From assembly GCA_023393475.1 (NCBI GenBank), contig JAEWLC010000054.1, positions 1 through 45,838 of the forward strand: a stretch of 45,838 nt of DNA, read 5' to 3'. Origin of the DNA: Pseudomonadota bacterium (GTDB lineage Bacteria > Pseudomonadota > Alphaproteobacteria > Rhizobiales > Devosiaceae). Below, in pieces: positions 23,544-31,891 of the stretch. Under the pieces are notes generated by a model, which was not told the origin of the DNA, searched no databases, and worked only from the letters and a program-made list of their open reading frames with translations. The number at the start of each line of letters is the position of its first letter. The stretch's first letter is position 1. The translations under genes and the position numbers were made by a program.

Positions 23544-23963
23544 CTAGGCAGAACGGATCTCGATCCGGCGGGCAATCTTTTCGGCCTTTGGACGGACAAC
23601 TGCGATGAGCAGCATACCGTTCCGTAGTTCGGCGTCCTTGACCACCATGCCATCGGCGAGGAGGAAGCTCCTTTGAAACTGCCGCGCGGCGATGCCGCGA
23701 TGCAGGAATTCACGTGTCGCGTCGTCCTTCTGCCGCCCGCGAACGAGCAGTTGGTTGTCCTCCACCGTGACGTCGAGGTCGGACGGGCCGAACCCGGCTA
23801 CGGCGATGGAGATGGTGAAGGTCTCCGTGCCCTCCGCATCGAGCCTGCGCTCGATATTGTAGGGCGGGTATCCGTCGGCTGCCTTGCTCAACCGGTCGAT
23901 GCGTTCTTCGAAGGCATCGAAGCCGAGCAGGAAGGGCGCCGAAAACATGGAGACGCGCGACAT
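23544..23963 (-). CDS. Hsp20/IbpA-type small heat-shock protein
   Basis: The 139-residue protein has an N-terminal FLLGFDAFEERIDRLSKAADGYPPYNIERR, an alpha-crystallin domain (about 35-125) including ISIAVAGFGPSDLDVTVEDNQLLVRGRQ, and the C-terminal I.I motif (RRIEIRSA). It is an ATP-independent holdase. The ATG at 23963 has AAGGA 7 bases upstream and is preferred over an in-frame TTG at 23981. The A-class sHsp plus DUF1150 pair is common in rhizobia-like bacteria. Confidence 0.92.
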   Translation of the reverse strand: MSRVSMFSAPFLLGFDAFEERIDRLSKAADGYPPYNIERRLDAEGTETFTISIAVAGFGPSDLDVTVEDNQLLVRGRQKDDATREFLHRGIAARQFQRSFLLADGMVVKDAELRNGMLLIAVVRPKAEKIARRIEIRSA

Positions 23964-24025
23964 CCGATCGTCCTTGTTCAAAGCAACGGTTGTAGTAGCG
24001 GCCCGAGTTTCAGTGGCACCGCTCT

Positions 24026-24940
24026 ATGAGCGTGATATGGGTCTCGGCCCCGGCCGGATCAAGGCCGCTGGCGCTGGGAGGGCCGGCTTTGGCAGACGAA
24101 ACCGTGGCGGTGGTGATCCCCGCCTTTCGGGCAGAGCGCTTCATCGCCGAGGCGGTGAGGAGTATCCTCGCGCAGACACATCAGGACTGGCAGATCTGGG
24201 TCGTTTCGGACGACGGCGCCGACTACGAGGCGCTGCTGGCCGAGGCGGGCCTGCGTGATCGCCGGATGCAGTTCCTGTCGACCGGAGAAGTGGGCGCGGG
24301 CGCGTCGCGGGCGCGCAACCTGGCACTCGACGCGATCACCGCGCCCTATGTGGCGATCCTCGACGCCGACGACCGGATGAAGCCCGAAAAGCTCGCCCTT
24401 GCCGTCGCCGCCCTAGCCGAGGCCCCGGTCGTCTCCTCGGCTCTCGACGTGATGACCGATCGCTACGAGCACCTGCGCTTCGTCGGCAAGGGTCCCGACC
24501 GGCGGCTCACGCCCGGGGGCTACAAGTTCGTCAACATCTCGATGGATTCGATGATCGTCTGGGATCGCCGCCGCTGCGATGCGCGCTACGATCTCGGCCT
24601 CACCAACATGACCGACCTCGAACTGCTGATGCAGCTCTGGCGCACCGCCGACACGGTCCGCCATCTCGGCACGCCGCAGCACGACTACGTCAAGGTCAGC
24701 ACCTCGATGAGCAATGGCGAGGGGTTTTCCGAACGGATGATCGCCTCGAAGCGCGCCCTGCTGGCCCGGCTCGAAAGCGGCCACTACAGCTTTGCTGCCC
24801 CCGATGCGGCCGAGGGACTGATCGCGTTCCTGCAGCTCTCGCTGGCAGCCGAGGCGGCTTATCCCGCGGCCCTCGAGAAGCACCCCGGCCGATTGTTCGA
24901 GGACCACCTCGAACCGATGCTGGCGGAGCGGCGAGCCTAG
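24026..24940 (+). CDS. Family 2 glycosyltransferase
   Basis: The product is a GT-A fold transferase: VAVVIPAFRAERFIAEAVRSIL near the N-terminus, VGAGASRARNLALD, and the metal-binding DADDRMKPEKL (about 113-123). The C-terminal half carries NMTDLELLMQLWRTADTVRHLGTPQHDYVK. The acceptor is not identifiable. The listed ATG has no ribosome site; an in-frame TTG at 24089 has GGGAGGG 6 bases upstream and would give a more typical N-terminus (MADETVAVVIPAF), so the true start may be 24089 (283 residues). Its TAG stop overlaps the convergent rbsK stop within one CTAG. Confidence 0.85.
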   Translation: MSVIWVSAPAGSRPLALGGPALADETVAVVIPAFRAERFIAEAVRSILAQTHQDWQIWVVSDDGADYEALLAEAGLRDRRMQFLSTGEVGAGASRARNLALDAITAPYVAILDADDRMKPEKLALAVAALAEAPVVSSALDVMTDRYEHLRFVGKGPDRRLTPGGYKFVNISMDSMIVWDRRRCDARYDLGLTNMTDLELLMQLWRTADTVRHLGTPQHDYVKVSTSMSNGEGFSERMIASKRALLARLESGHYSFAAPDAAEGLIAFLQLSLAAEAAYPAALEKHPGRLFEDHLEPMLAERRA

Positions 24941-25833
24941 CCCCTCAGCGCCTTCTCGACATCCGCCGCGTAGGGCACCGCCGGCTGTGCGCCGGGCTTC
25001 AGCGTCGCAAGGCTTGCCGCCACGGCGGCGCGCTTCATCGCGGCTTCGAGATCGAGCCCCTTGTCGAGGCCCGCGGCGAGATAGCCGCAGAAGGTATCGC
25101 CGGCGCCGACCGTATCGACCGGATCGACCTTCATGGCGGGAACGGCGAAACTGCCGGTCGGCGTTGCCGCCCGCGCTCCGTCCGGGCCGAGCGTCACGAT
25201 GATGGTCTGGTTCTGGCTGCGGGCCCAGTCGTCCATCGCCGCTTCGATATGGTTGATCCCGGCGCCCGACAGCAGTTCGAACTCGGTCTCGTTGGCGATG
25301 ACGATCGAGGCCAGTTCGGCCACGCCCTTGGTGGTGTCGAGAAAGGGCGCGGTGTTGAGGATCGAGACGACGCCTTGCGCCTTGGCGAGTTCCAGGGCGC
25401 GCTCCGTCGCCGCCTGCGGGATTTCCTGCTGCAGCATCAGCACCGAGCCGATGCCCAGCCCCGCGAGCGCCGCATCGGCGTCGGCAGGGCTCATCGTGCC
25501 GTTGGCGCCGGGGAGGATGGCGATGACGTTCTCGCCCGCCTCGTCGACGAAGATCATGGCGATGCCGGTCGGACCTTCGACCTTGCGCACATGGGTGAGG
25601 TCGACACCGTCGGCGCCCAGCAGCTTGAGCGCCTCATCGGCGAAACTGTCGGTGCCCGCGGCGGCAAACAGCCGGACATCGGCGCCTGCCCGCCGCGCCG
25701 CCAGCGCCGAGTTGGCGCCCTTGCCGCCCGCCGCCATCGAGAAGGCGCCGCCGGGCACGGTCTCGCCGGGCCTGGGGATGCGGCTCACGGTGCCGATCAG
25801 GTCGAGATTGGTGGAGCCGAGAACCGTAATCAT
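24937..25833 (-). CDS. rbsK: Ribokinase (PfkB family)
   Basis: The 298-residue sugar kinase has the PfkB signatures GGKGANSALAARRAGADV (36-53) and DTVGAGDTFCGYLAAGL (around 238-254), with the catalytic Asp in GAGD. RbsK phosphorylates D-ribose at O5; related PfkB kinases act on other sugars or nucleosides, and no ribose transporter is nearby, so the substrate is likely but not certain. Its ATG overlaps the DUF1697 stop (ATGA), and it is the last gene of a four-gene coupled operon. Confidence 0.85.
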   Translation of the reverse strand: MITVLGSTNLDLIGTVSRIPRPGETVPGGAFSMAAGGKGANSALAARRAGADVRLFAAAGTDSFADEALKLLGADGVDLTHVRKVEGPTGIAMIFVDEAGENVIAILPGANGTMSPADADAALAGLGIGSVLMLQQEIPQAATERALELAKAQGVVSILNTAPFLDTTKGVAELASIVIANETEFELLSGAGINHIEAAMDDWARSQNQTIIVTLGPDGARAATPTGSFAVPAMKVDPVDTVGAGDTFCGYLAAGLDKGLDLEAAMKRAAVAASLATLKPGAQPAVPYAADVEKALRG

Positions 25834-26348
25834 CCGAGGACCTTGGGAATGGTGTTCCAGTTGCGCATCGTCGCAATCGCCCCCTTCTCCAACTGCCGGT
25901 CGAACTTGTCCAGCCCCGGCCCGTGCCGGCCATCGGGCTGGCGCCAGCCGACGATGTAGAGATCGCGCGCATCAGCGCGGACGATGTCGTAGTCGCCCGC
26001 GATGCCGGTGTAGGTCTTGTCGGCCGGCAATGGCTTGTCGAACATCAGCACATAGCGGTGGAACTGCCCCTCAGCGGGATAGGCTGAGAACGGCGCCGAG
26101 GCGAGCATCGCCGCGATCTCGTCGCCCGTCCGCATCACCGCCTCGGAATACCAGCCCCAGCGCTGCTCGATCGCCGCCTCGAGTTCAACCTTGGGATCGT
26201 GCGCACACTCGAAGCGCACATTGCCGCTGGCGAGGATGGTCTTGACGCTCGCATAGCCCAGTTCCTCGCAGAGCGCCTTGAGCTCGGCCATCTTCATCTG
26301 CCGCTTGCCGACATTGACGGCGCGGAGGAAGGCGACCCAGGTGGTCAT
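25830..26348 (-). CDS. DUF1697 family protein
   Basis: The 172-residue protein starts MTTWVAFLRAVNVGKRQMKMAELKALCEELGYASVKTILASGNVRF, the clear signature of DUF1697, whose biochemical function is unknown. It has no membrane segments. Both ends overlap the neighbouring genes by 4 bases. It is widespread in soil bacteria and often sits with other orphan enzymes. Confidence 0.88.
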   Translation of the reverse strand: MTTWVAFLRAVNVGKRQMKMAELKALCEELGYASVKTILASGNVRFECAHDPKVELEAAIEQRWGWYSEAVMRTGDEIAAMLASAPFSAYPAEGQFHRYVLMFDKPLPADKTYTGIAGDYDIVRADARDLYIVGWRQPDGRHGPGLDKFDRQLEKGAIATMRNWNTIPKVLG

Positions 26349-26944
26349 TTCGCTTTCTGGGGGTAGATCGTCTCCCCCGCCTTCAGCATCTCGACGAAGG
26401 TCTTGATCTTCTTCTCCCGGCCGGCCGGGGTCTTGAGGTTGTGGATGCGGAAGGCCAGCGCGAAGCGGTTCTGCTCGGTGAGCTTGCCCAGCATTTCCCT
26501 GGCTGCCGGTTCGGCATCGATCGCGGCCTGCAGGTCATCGGGAATCTTGAGGTTCTTGCCGCTGCCATAGGCCTTGTCCCAGCGGCCGTCGGCCTTGGCG
26601 GCCTTGACATGCACCCGGCCGTGGTCGGTCATCAGCCCGGCTTTTTCGAGCCGCGCCACATTGTCGACGTTGATCTTGCTCCACACGCTCTTCCGCCCAC
26701 GCAGCGTGTAGCGCTGGAGGAAGCTCTTGTCGTCGTGGCTCTTGCGGATGGCGTCGATCCAGCCCCAGCAGAGCACGGCGTCGATCGCTTCCTTGGCGTT
26801 GATCGACTTCAGCCCCGAGCCGGCCTTATGCATCTTGATCCAGACCTCGTCGGCCTTGTCGTGGTTCCGGCTCAGCCAGTCGTAAAAGCTCTGGAAATCC
26901 TCGAACTCGCGGACCTTGTCGGGGTCGACGATAACGGGCGCCAT
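26345..26944 (-). CDS. YdeI/OmpD-associated (OmdA) family protein
   Basis: The 199-residue protein matches the YdeI/OmdA family: DWLSRNHDKADEVWIKMHKAGSG, AIDAVLCWGWIDAIRKSHDDKSFLQRYTLRGRKSVWSKIN, and the C-terminal NLKTPAGREKKIKTFVEML. The family has been linked to resistance to cationic peptides, but its molecular role is unclear. Overlaps with neighbours on both sides (1 and 4 bases) place it in the NAT-YdeI-DUF1697-rbsK operon. Confidence 0.87.
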   Translation of the reverse strand: MAPVIVDPDKVREFEDFQSFYDWLSRNHDKADEVWIKMHKAGSGLKSINAKEAIDAVLCWGWIDAIRKSHDDKSFLQRYTLRGRKSVWSKINVDNVARLEKAGLMTDHGRVHVKAAKADGRWDKAYGSGKNLKIPDDLQAAIDAEPAAREMLGKLTEQNRFALAFRIHNLKTPAGREKKIKTFVEMLKAGETIYPQKAK

Positions 26945-27771
26945 CAGACGAGCTCCGAGGCGAGCGCCTTTTCCAGCGCCGGCTCGAGGCGTTCGTCGTT
27001 GGGCAGTTGGATGCCGAGGAGGCCGGTCAGCGCCTCGCGCAGCTCGGCGGTCGAGGCGAGCTCACGGACCTCGGGCTCGCCCTCGTTCGGCCGGATGGTG
27101 ACGCGCCGGTTGAGCAACGCGATCCGCCTGCCCTTCTCGGCCCGGGCGCCGATCAGCCGGTCGCGGAAACTGGGGAGCGAGGAGACGCGCTCGTTCATCT
27201 CGTTGAGTCCCGCTTCGTCGATGTCGTCGAGGCTCGAGCGGAACAGCAGGCGCCACTCGCCGCCGATCAGCGACTCGGCGCGCCAGACGCCATCGGCTTC
27301 CAGCAGGCGGTAGGGTTCGTGAGGTGTCGGCTGCTCCACATCGGCGCGCAGCCGCAGCGGCGCGGCCGGGGTCTGGCGGCCGTAGCCGGCATCGACGAGG
27401 TAGCGGCTGCCGGCGATCTCGACAGTCAGGAACACATGGGTCGCGGGCTCGTCCACCGGCTCTTCGCGGTTCCACAGCACCACGGCCGGGTGGATCTTCA
27501 CGGCGTAGTCGAGTTCTTCCAGCATCGCCTTCAGCAGCAGGTTGTGCTCGAGGCAGTAGCCGCCGCGACGGTCGAAGAGGAGCTTTTGCTGCAGGTTCGC
27601 GAGGTCGAGCCGAACGGGCACGCCCATTACCGGATCGAGGTTCTCGAACGGGATCCTGTCGACATGCAGCTGGACCAGTTGACCCAGCGTTTCCAGCGAT
27701 GGCGCGATCGAACCGGCGAAGCCGATGCGCTCGAACCAGGCGTCGATATTGGCCTTAGTCGCCACGGACAT
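26944..27771 (-). CDS. Arylamine N-acetyltransferase
   Basis: The 275-residue protein is a NAT enzyme with the complete catalytic triad: Cys73 in RRGGYCLEHN, His112 in PATHVFL and Asp127 in LVDAGYG. It transfers acetyl groups from acetyl-CoA to arylamines or hydrazines. ATG 27771 is preferred because it gives the usual length; the frame is open farther upstream through the intergenic region. It is the first gene of a four-gene operon whose later members have no obvious link to acetylation. Confidence 0.92.
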   Translation of the reverse strand: MSVATKANIDAWFERIGFAGSIAPSLETLGQLVQLHVDRIPFENLDPVMGVPVRLDLANLQQKLLFDRRGGYCLEHNLLLKAMLEELDYAVKIHPAVVLWNREEPVDEPATHVFLTVEIAGSRYLVDAGYGRQTPAAPLRLRADVEQPTPHEPYRLLEADGVWRAESLIGGEWRLLFRSSLDDIDEAGLNEMNERVSSLPSFRDRLIGARAEKGRRIALLNRRVTIRPNEGEPEVRELASTAELREALTGLLGIQLPNDERLEPALEKALASELV

Positions 27772-27910
27772 CCCCACCGCCGAATCCGGGAGCGCGATAA
27801 TGGTGCGGGGCGGATGATTTGTCACCCCGCCCGGATGGGCGGCCCAAAGGCCGGCTTGCCGAACGCCGTCCAACCGGTATCGTCACAGTTCTTTGGGGGA
27901 ACAACCGATC

Positions 27911-28255
27911 ATGCTTCGAATCTATCTCGCCGCCGCGCTCGCACTCGCCAGTATTCCCGGCCAGGCGCAGGAAGTTTCCGATCCAGCATACCAGCTGATC
28001 GACTGCGGCGTCGTCTTCCTTGTCCACAGCGACGTCCTCAGCGAAAGCGGCGATACCGGCGGTGCGACCGAATTCGGCAATCTCGGCCAGGCGCTCACCG
28101 AACGTGGCGCGGCATTGCTGGTCGCCGACGGTCTCGACGAAGCGGGCATCGAGGATGTCCTCGCCAACCTCACGCTCAAGAACTCGTTCCTCTACCCCGG
28201 CGCCGCCGACAAGATGGTCGCCGATTGCATCGCGGCCAACGACGACAGCCCGTGA
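27911..28255 (+). CDS. Small secreted or periplasmic hypothetical protein
   Basis: The 114-residue product begins with a signal peptide (MLRIYLAAALALASIPGQAQ, cleavage near residue 20). The mature part is a small acidic helical domain with two cysteines (one in LIDCGVVF, one in VADCIAAN) that could form a disulphide. I do not recognise a family. It lies between the divergent NAT operon and the convergent uppP gene. The ATG at 27911 is chosen for the signal peptide. Confidence 0.7.
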   Translation: MLRIYLAAALALASIPGQAQEVSDPAYQLIDCGVVFLVHSDVLSESGDTGGATEFGNLGQALTERGAALLVADGLDEAGIEDVLANLTLKNSFLYPGAADKMVADCIAANDDSP

Positions 28256-28258
28256 GAC

Positions 28259-29071
28259 CTACTTGAACAGCAGCAGCGCCCAGAGGCCGATGGCGCCGAC
28301 GAAGATGCGCCAGTAGGCGAAGATCGCGAAACCGTGCCTCGAGATGTAGTCGAGCAGGTGCCGCACGACGAAGAAGGCGGTGACGAAGGCCGCCGCGAAG
28401 CCGATGATCACCGCCGCGCCGAGTTCGGCGGTGATGAACTCGCGGCTCTTGTAGAGGTCGTACAGGAAAGCGCCGCCCATGATCGGCATGGCGATGAAGA
28501 AGGTGAACTCCGCCGCCGAGCGCTTGTCGGTGCCGAGCAGGAGCGAACCGACGATCGTGGCGCCCGACCGCGACACGCCGGGGATCAGCGCGATCATCTG
28601 GAACAGGCCGATATAGAGGCAGAGCAGCGGCGGGTAGTTGTAGATATCTGTGTATTTCGGCGTGAGCTTCAGCTGGTCGACATAGAGCAGCACGATGCCC
28701 CCGAGGATCAGCGACACGCAGAACAGCACCGGCGTCTCGTAGATCACCGTCTTGATGAAATCGTGCAGCAGGACGCCCGCCAGCGCCGCCGGGAACGAGG
28801 CGAGGATCACCCCGAGAATGAAGCGCAGCGCGCCGGGTTTCCTCGCGATCGCGTCACGGGCGATGGCAACGAGGCGCTTGAAGTAGACGATCAGGATCGC
28901 GAGAATCGCGCCGAACTGGATCAGCACCTCGAACACGCGTCCGGGGCTGTTGAAGCCGAGGAAGTGTCCGATCAGGAGGATATGGGCAGTGGAGGAAACC
29001 GGTAGGAATTCGGTAAGGCCTTCAACGATCCCAAGGATCAGTGGCACAAAAAGACCTTGATCGCCGTTCAT
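28259..29071 (-). CDS. uppP: Undecaprenyl-diphosphate phosphatase
   Basis: The 270-residue membrane protein has UppP/BacA motifs: GIVEGLTEFLPVSSTAHILL (14-33) and the second conserved block ALIPGVSRSGATI with the catalytic Ser/Arg region, plus 7-8 membrane helices. It recycles the lipid carrier for peptidoglycan and other cell-wall polymers. ATG 29071 is selected; upstream in-frame sequence is intergenic. It is divergent from the GST-like gene, a neighbourhood I recall from other alphaproteobacteria. Confidence 0.96.
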   Translation of the reverse strand: MNGDQGLFVPLILGIVEGLTEFLPVSSTAHILLIGHFLGFNSPGRVFEVLIQFGAILAILIVYFKRLVAIARDAIARKPGALRFILGVILASFPAALAGVLLHDFIKTVIYETPVLFCVSLILGGIVLLYVDQLKLTPKYTDIYNYPPLLCLYIGLFQMIALIPGVSRSGATIVGSLLLGTDKRSAAEFTFFIAMPIMGGAFLYDLYKSREFITAELGAAVIIGFAAAFVTAFFVVRHLLDYISRHGFAIFAYWRIFVGAIGLWALLLFK

Positions 29072-29158
29072 CTGATCCCCTAACTCATGCCCGCTGCTCC
29101 GGGCAGCCGCGCGGCATCTAGCCCGATTTGCGGTGGCCCGCCAAGGATCGAAGAACGC

Positions 29159-29836
29159 ATGCCAAGGTTGCTTCAGCACCGGCTAGACCCGTCGTCGCGG
29201 CTGGCCCGTTTGATGTTCGCCGAATACGGCGTCGGCATCGACCTCGAGGACATCAAGCCATGGGCGCGCGACCCCGCCCTGCTCGAGATCAATCCCGCCG
29301 CGACCGTTCCGATCCTCATCCAGGACACCGACCCGCCGGTGGTCGGCACCATGGCGGTGATCCACGCCATCGAGGATCGCTACGCCCCAACCGCCGTCGC
29401 CGGGCTGTTCCCGTCGCAGCCGGCCGCCCGCAACGAGATGTGGCGGCTGCTCGAGTGGGTGCTGGTCAAGCTCAACGACGAAGTGACGCGCTACATCCTC
29501 GAGGAAAAGATCGTGAAGCGCGACCAGCGCGGCGCGGTGCCCGAGCCGGGCGTGCTGCGGGTCGCCAAGGCGAACCTCGGCGAGCACCTGCACTACTTCA
29601 ACTGGCTGTTCGCAACCCGCAGTTGGGTCGCTGGCGACTCGATGACACTGGCCGACTTCGCTCTCGCGTCGCACCTCTCGAGCCTCGACTATCTCGGCGA
29701 CGTGCTGTGGGATTCTTCGCCCGAAACGCGGCAGTGGTACGCGCGCATCAAGTCCCGCCCCGCCTTCCGGACCCTGCTCAACGACCGCATCGGCGGCATG
29801 CCCGCCGCGACGGGCTACGCGGACCTCGATTTCTGA
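29159..29836 (+). CDS. fzlA: Glutathione S-transferase-like protein, probable FzlA
   Basis: The 225-residue protein has a thioredoxin-like GST N-domain (LLQHRLDPSSRLARLMFAEYGV, NPAATVPIL) and an all-helical C-domain (WRLLEWVLVKLNDEV, VAGDSMTLADFALASHLSSLDYLGDV). The start and neighbourhood (uppP, queG) fit FzlA, the alphaproteobacterial GST-like protein that binds FtsZ and is needed for constriction rather than conjugating glutathione. The assignment rests on my memory of the family and context, so an ordinary GST is the alternative. ATG 29159 gives the family N-terminus. Confidence 0.6.
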   Translation: MPRLLQHRLDPSSRLARLMFAEYGVGIDLEDIKPWARDPALLEINPAATVPILIQDTDPPVVGTMAVIHAIEDRYAPTAVAGLFPSQPAARNEMWRLLEWVLVKLNDEVTRYILEEKIVKRDQRGAVPEPGVLRVAKANLGEHLHYFNWLFATRSWVAGDSMTLADFALASHLSSLDYLGDVLWDSSPETRQWYARIKSRPAFRTLLNDRIGGMPAATGYADLDF

Positions 29837-29866
29837 TCACTGGTCCGGCGTGCTAAGGCAGCCCGC

Positions 29867-31006
29867 GTGACAGAGATCGACATCCTCGCCAAGCTCAGGA
29901 AGCGCGCCGAAGCCCTTGGCTTCAGTGCCTTCGGCGTCGCGCGTGCCGATGCTCGGCCCGACCTGCCGGGAAAGCTCGACGCCGCGCTCGCCCGGAACTG
30001 GCATGGCGAGATGGCGTGGATGGCCGAAACGGCCGAGCGGCGGGGCGATCCCAATGCGCTCTGGCCCGAGGCCCGCTCGGTGCTGATGCTGGGGATGAAC
30101 TACGGCCCGGACACCGACCCGATGGCTGATCTCGAACGGCCGGGGATCGGCAATATCTCGGTCTATGCCCGCAACCGCGACTATCACGACGTCATCAAGG
30201 GCAAGCTCAAGGAGATCGCCGGGCTGGTCCGCCGCTGGACCGGCAAGGAGGCGAAGGTCTTCGTCGATACCGCGCCGGTGATGGAAAAGCCGCTGGCTGA
30301 GGCGGCGGGCATCGGCTGGCAGGGCAAGCACACCGTGCTGGTCAGCCGCGAACACGGCTCGTGGCTGTTCCTCGGCGCGATCTTCACCGCCGCCGAGTTC
30401 CCGGTCGACGAACCGCATGCCGAAAGCTGCGGCAACTGCCGGCGCTGCCTCGATGTCTGCCCCACCAACGCCTTCCCAGCCCCGTTCCAGCTCGATGCCC
30501 GGCGCTGCCTCAGCTACCTCAACATCGAGCATGAGGGTCCGATCCCGCACGAGTTCCGCGCCGCCATGGGCAACCGCATCTATGGCTGCGACGATTGCCT
30601 CGCCGTCTGCCCGTGGAACAAGTTCGCCTCGCTCACCCACGAAATGAAGCTGATGGCGCGCGACGATCTCCGCGCCCCGGCCCTGAGCGATCTGGTGCAG
30701 CTCGACGACGCGGGCTTCCGCGCGTTCTTTTCCGCCTCGCCGATCAAGCGGATCGGCCATGCCCGGTTCCTGCGCAATGTGCTCATCGCCATCGGCAACT
30801 CGGGTGACGAAACCCTGCTGCCCCATGCCGAGGCGCGGCTCGCCGACCCCGATCCGCTCATCCGCGGCGCTGCCGTCTGGGCCATGCGGCGGCTCGCGAC
30901 CGATACGCGCGCCCAAGCGCTGAGGCTTGCCTTTTGTGCCGATGAAGGCGACATGAGCGTCCAGGCAGAGTGGAGCGCGGCTGTCCAGCCGGCGCGCGCT
31001 AACTAG
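29867..31006 (+). CDS. queG: Epoxyqueuosine reductase QueG
   Basis: The 379-residue protein has two 4Fe-4S clusters, CGNCRRCLDVCPTNAF (from about residue 188) and CDDCLAVCPWNKF (from about 241), with an upstream cobalamin-binding domain (VDTAPVMEKPLAEAAGIGWQGKHT). A HEAT-like C-terminal segment follows. It performs the last step of queuosine tRNA synthesis using cobalamin. The start is a GTG at 29867. It follows the GST gene by 30 bases and probably shares its transcript. Confidence 0.94.
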   Translation: MTEIDILAKLRKRAEALGFSAFGVARADARPDLPGKLDAALARNWHGEMAWMAETAERRGDPNALWPEARSVLMLGMNYGPDTDPMADLERPGIGNISVYARNRDYHDVIKGKLKEIAGLVRRWTGKEAKVFVDTAPVMEKPLAEAAGIGWQGKHTVLVSREHGSWLFLGAIFTAAEFPVDEPHAESCGNCRRCLDVCPTNAFPAPFQLDARRCLSYLNIEHEGPIPHEFRAAMGNRIYGCDDCLAVCPWNKFASLTHEMKLMARDDLRAPALSDLVQLDDAGFRAFFSASPIKRIGHARFLRNVLIAIGNSGDETLLPHAEARLADPDPLIRGAAVWAMRRLATDTRAQALRLAFCADEGDMSVQAEWSAAVQPARAN

Positions 31007-31018
31007 AGACCACTTCAG

Positions 31019-31891
31019 ATGAACGTCTTCTTCTTCGGCATGGGCTATTCCTCGCGGGCCACGGCGCGAGCGCTGCACCAGCTTGGCGATGCCAACACGC
31101 CGATCGCCGGCACCTCGCGCAGCGAGGAGCGGGCCGAGGCCTTTGCCGATACCAACTACCGCATCCATGTGTTCGACGGCGAAGTGCCGGGGACGACGCT
31201 CGGCGAAGAGCTGCGCAAGGCGACGCACGTGATCCTGTCGATCCCGCCCGACGAGCGCGGCGATCCGGCCCTCATGCACCATCGCGCCGATCTCGATGCG
31301 GCCGAGAACCTCGAGTGGATCGGCTATTTCTCGACGGTCGGCGTCTATGGCGATTTCGGCGGCCAGTGGGTCGACGAGGACGCGCCGACGAGGCCGGTCA
31401 ATTTCCGTTCTCAGCAGCGCGTCGTCGCCGAGCAGGCCTGGCGCGACTACGCAGCCGCGCGCGGCGTGCCGCTGTTCATCGAGCGCCTCGCGGGCATCTA
31501 CGGCCCGGGCCGCTCCGCCTTCGACAAGCTGCGCGAGGGCACGGCCCGCCGCATCGTCAAGCCGGGCCAGGTGTTCAATCGCATCCATGTCGGCGACATC
31601 GGCCGCATCACGGCGCTCGCCGCCCTCAGCAAGCTCGAGGGCACCTTCAACCTCGCCGATACCGAGCCAGCGCCGCCGCAGGACCTCGTCACCTACGCCG
31701 CCGAAGTTATGGGGGTCGCGCCGCCGGCCGAAGTGCCGTTCGAGACGGCAAAGATGACCGAGATGGCGCGGAGCTTTTACGGCGACAACAAGCGCGTCTC
31801 GTCGAAACGCGTGCTCGCCGCGCTCGGCACCGAGCTCGAATACCCCACCTATCGCGAAGGCCTCGACGCTATCTGGAAGGCACACGCATGA
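31019..31891 (+). CDS. NAD-dependent epimerase/SDR family protein (YeeZ-like)
   Basis: The 290-residue extended SDR has an atypical N-terminal FFFGMGYSSRATARAL Rossmann motif. The segment STVGVYGDFGGQWVDEDAPTRP (109-130) and the following active-site region resemble YeeZ-type NAD epimerases. The substrate is unknown. It lies 12 bases after queG and its stop overlaps the GNAT start (ATGA), so queG-SDR-GNAT form one unit, an arrangement I recall around queG in related bacteria. Confidence 0.85.
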   Translation: MNVFFFGMGYSSRATARALHQLGDANTPIAGTSRSEERAEAFADTNYRIHVFDGEVPGTTLGEELRKATHVILSIPPDERGDPALMHHRADLDAAENLEWIGYFSTVGVYGDFGGQWVDEDAPTRPVNFRSQQRVVAEQAWRDYAAARGVPLFIERLAGIYGPGRSAFDKLREGTARRIVKPGQVFNRIHVGDIGRITALAALSKLEGTFNLADTEPAPPQDLVTYAAEVMGVAPPAEVPFETAKMTEMARSFYGDNKRVSSKRVLAALGTELEYPTYREGLDAIWKAHA

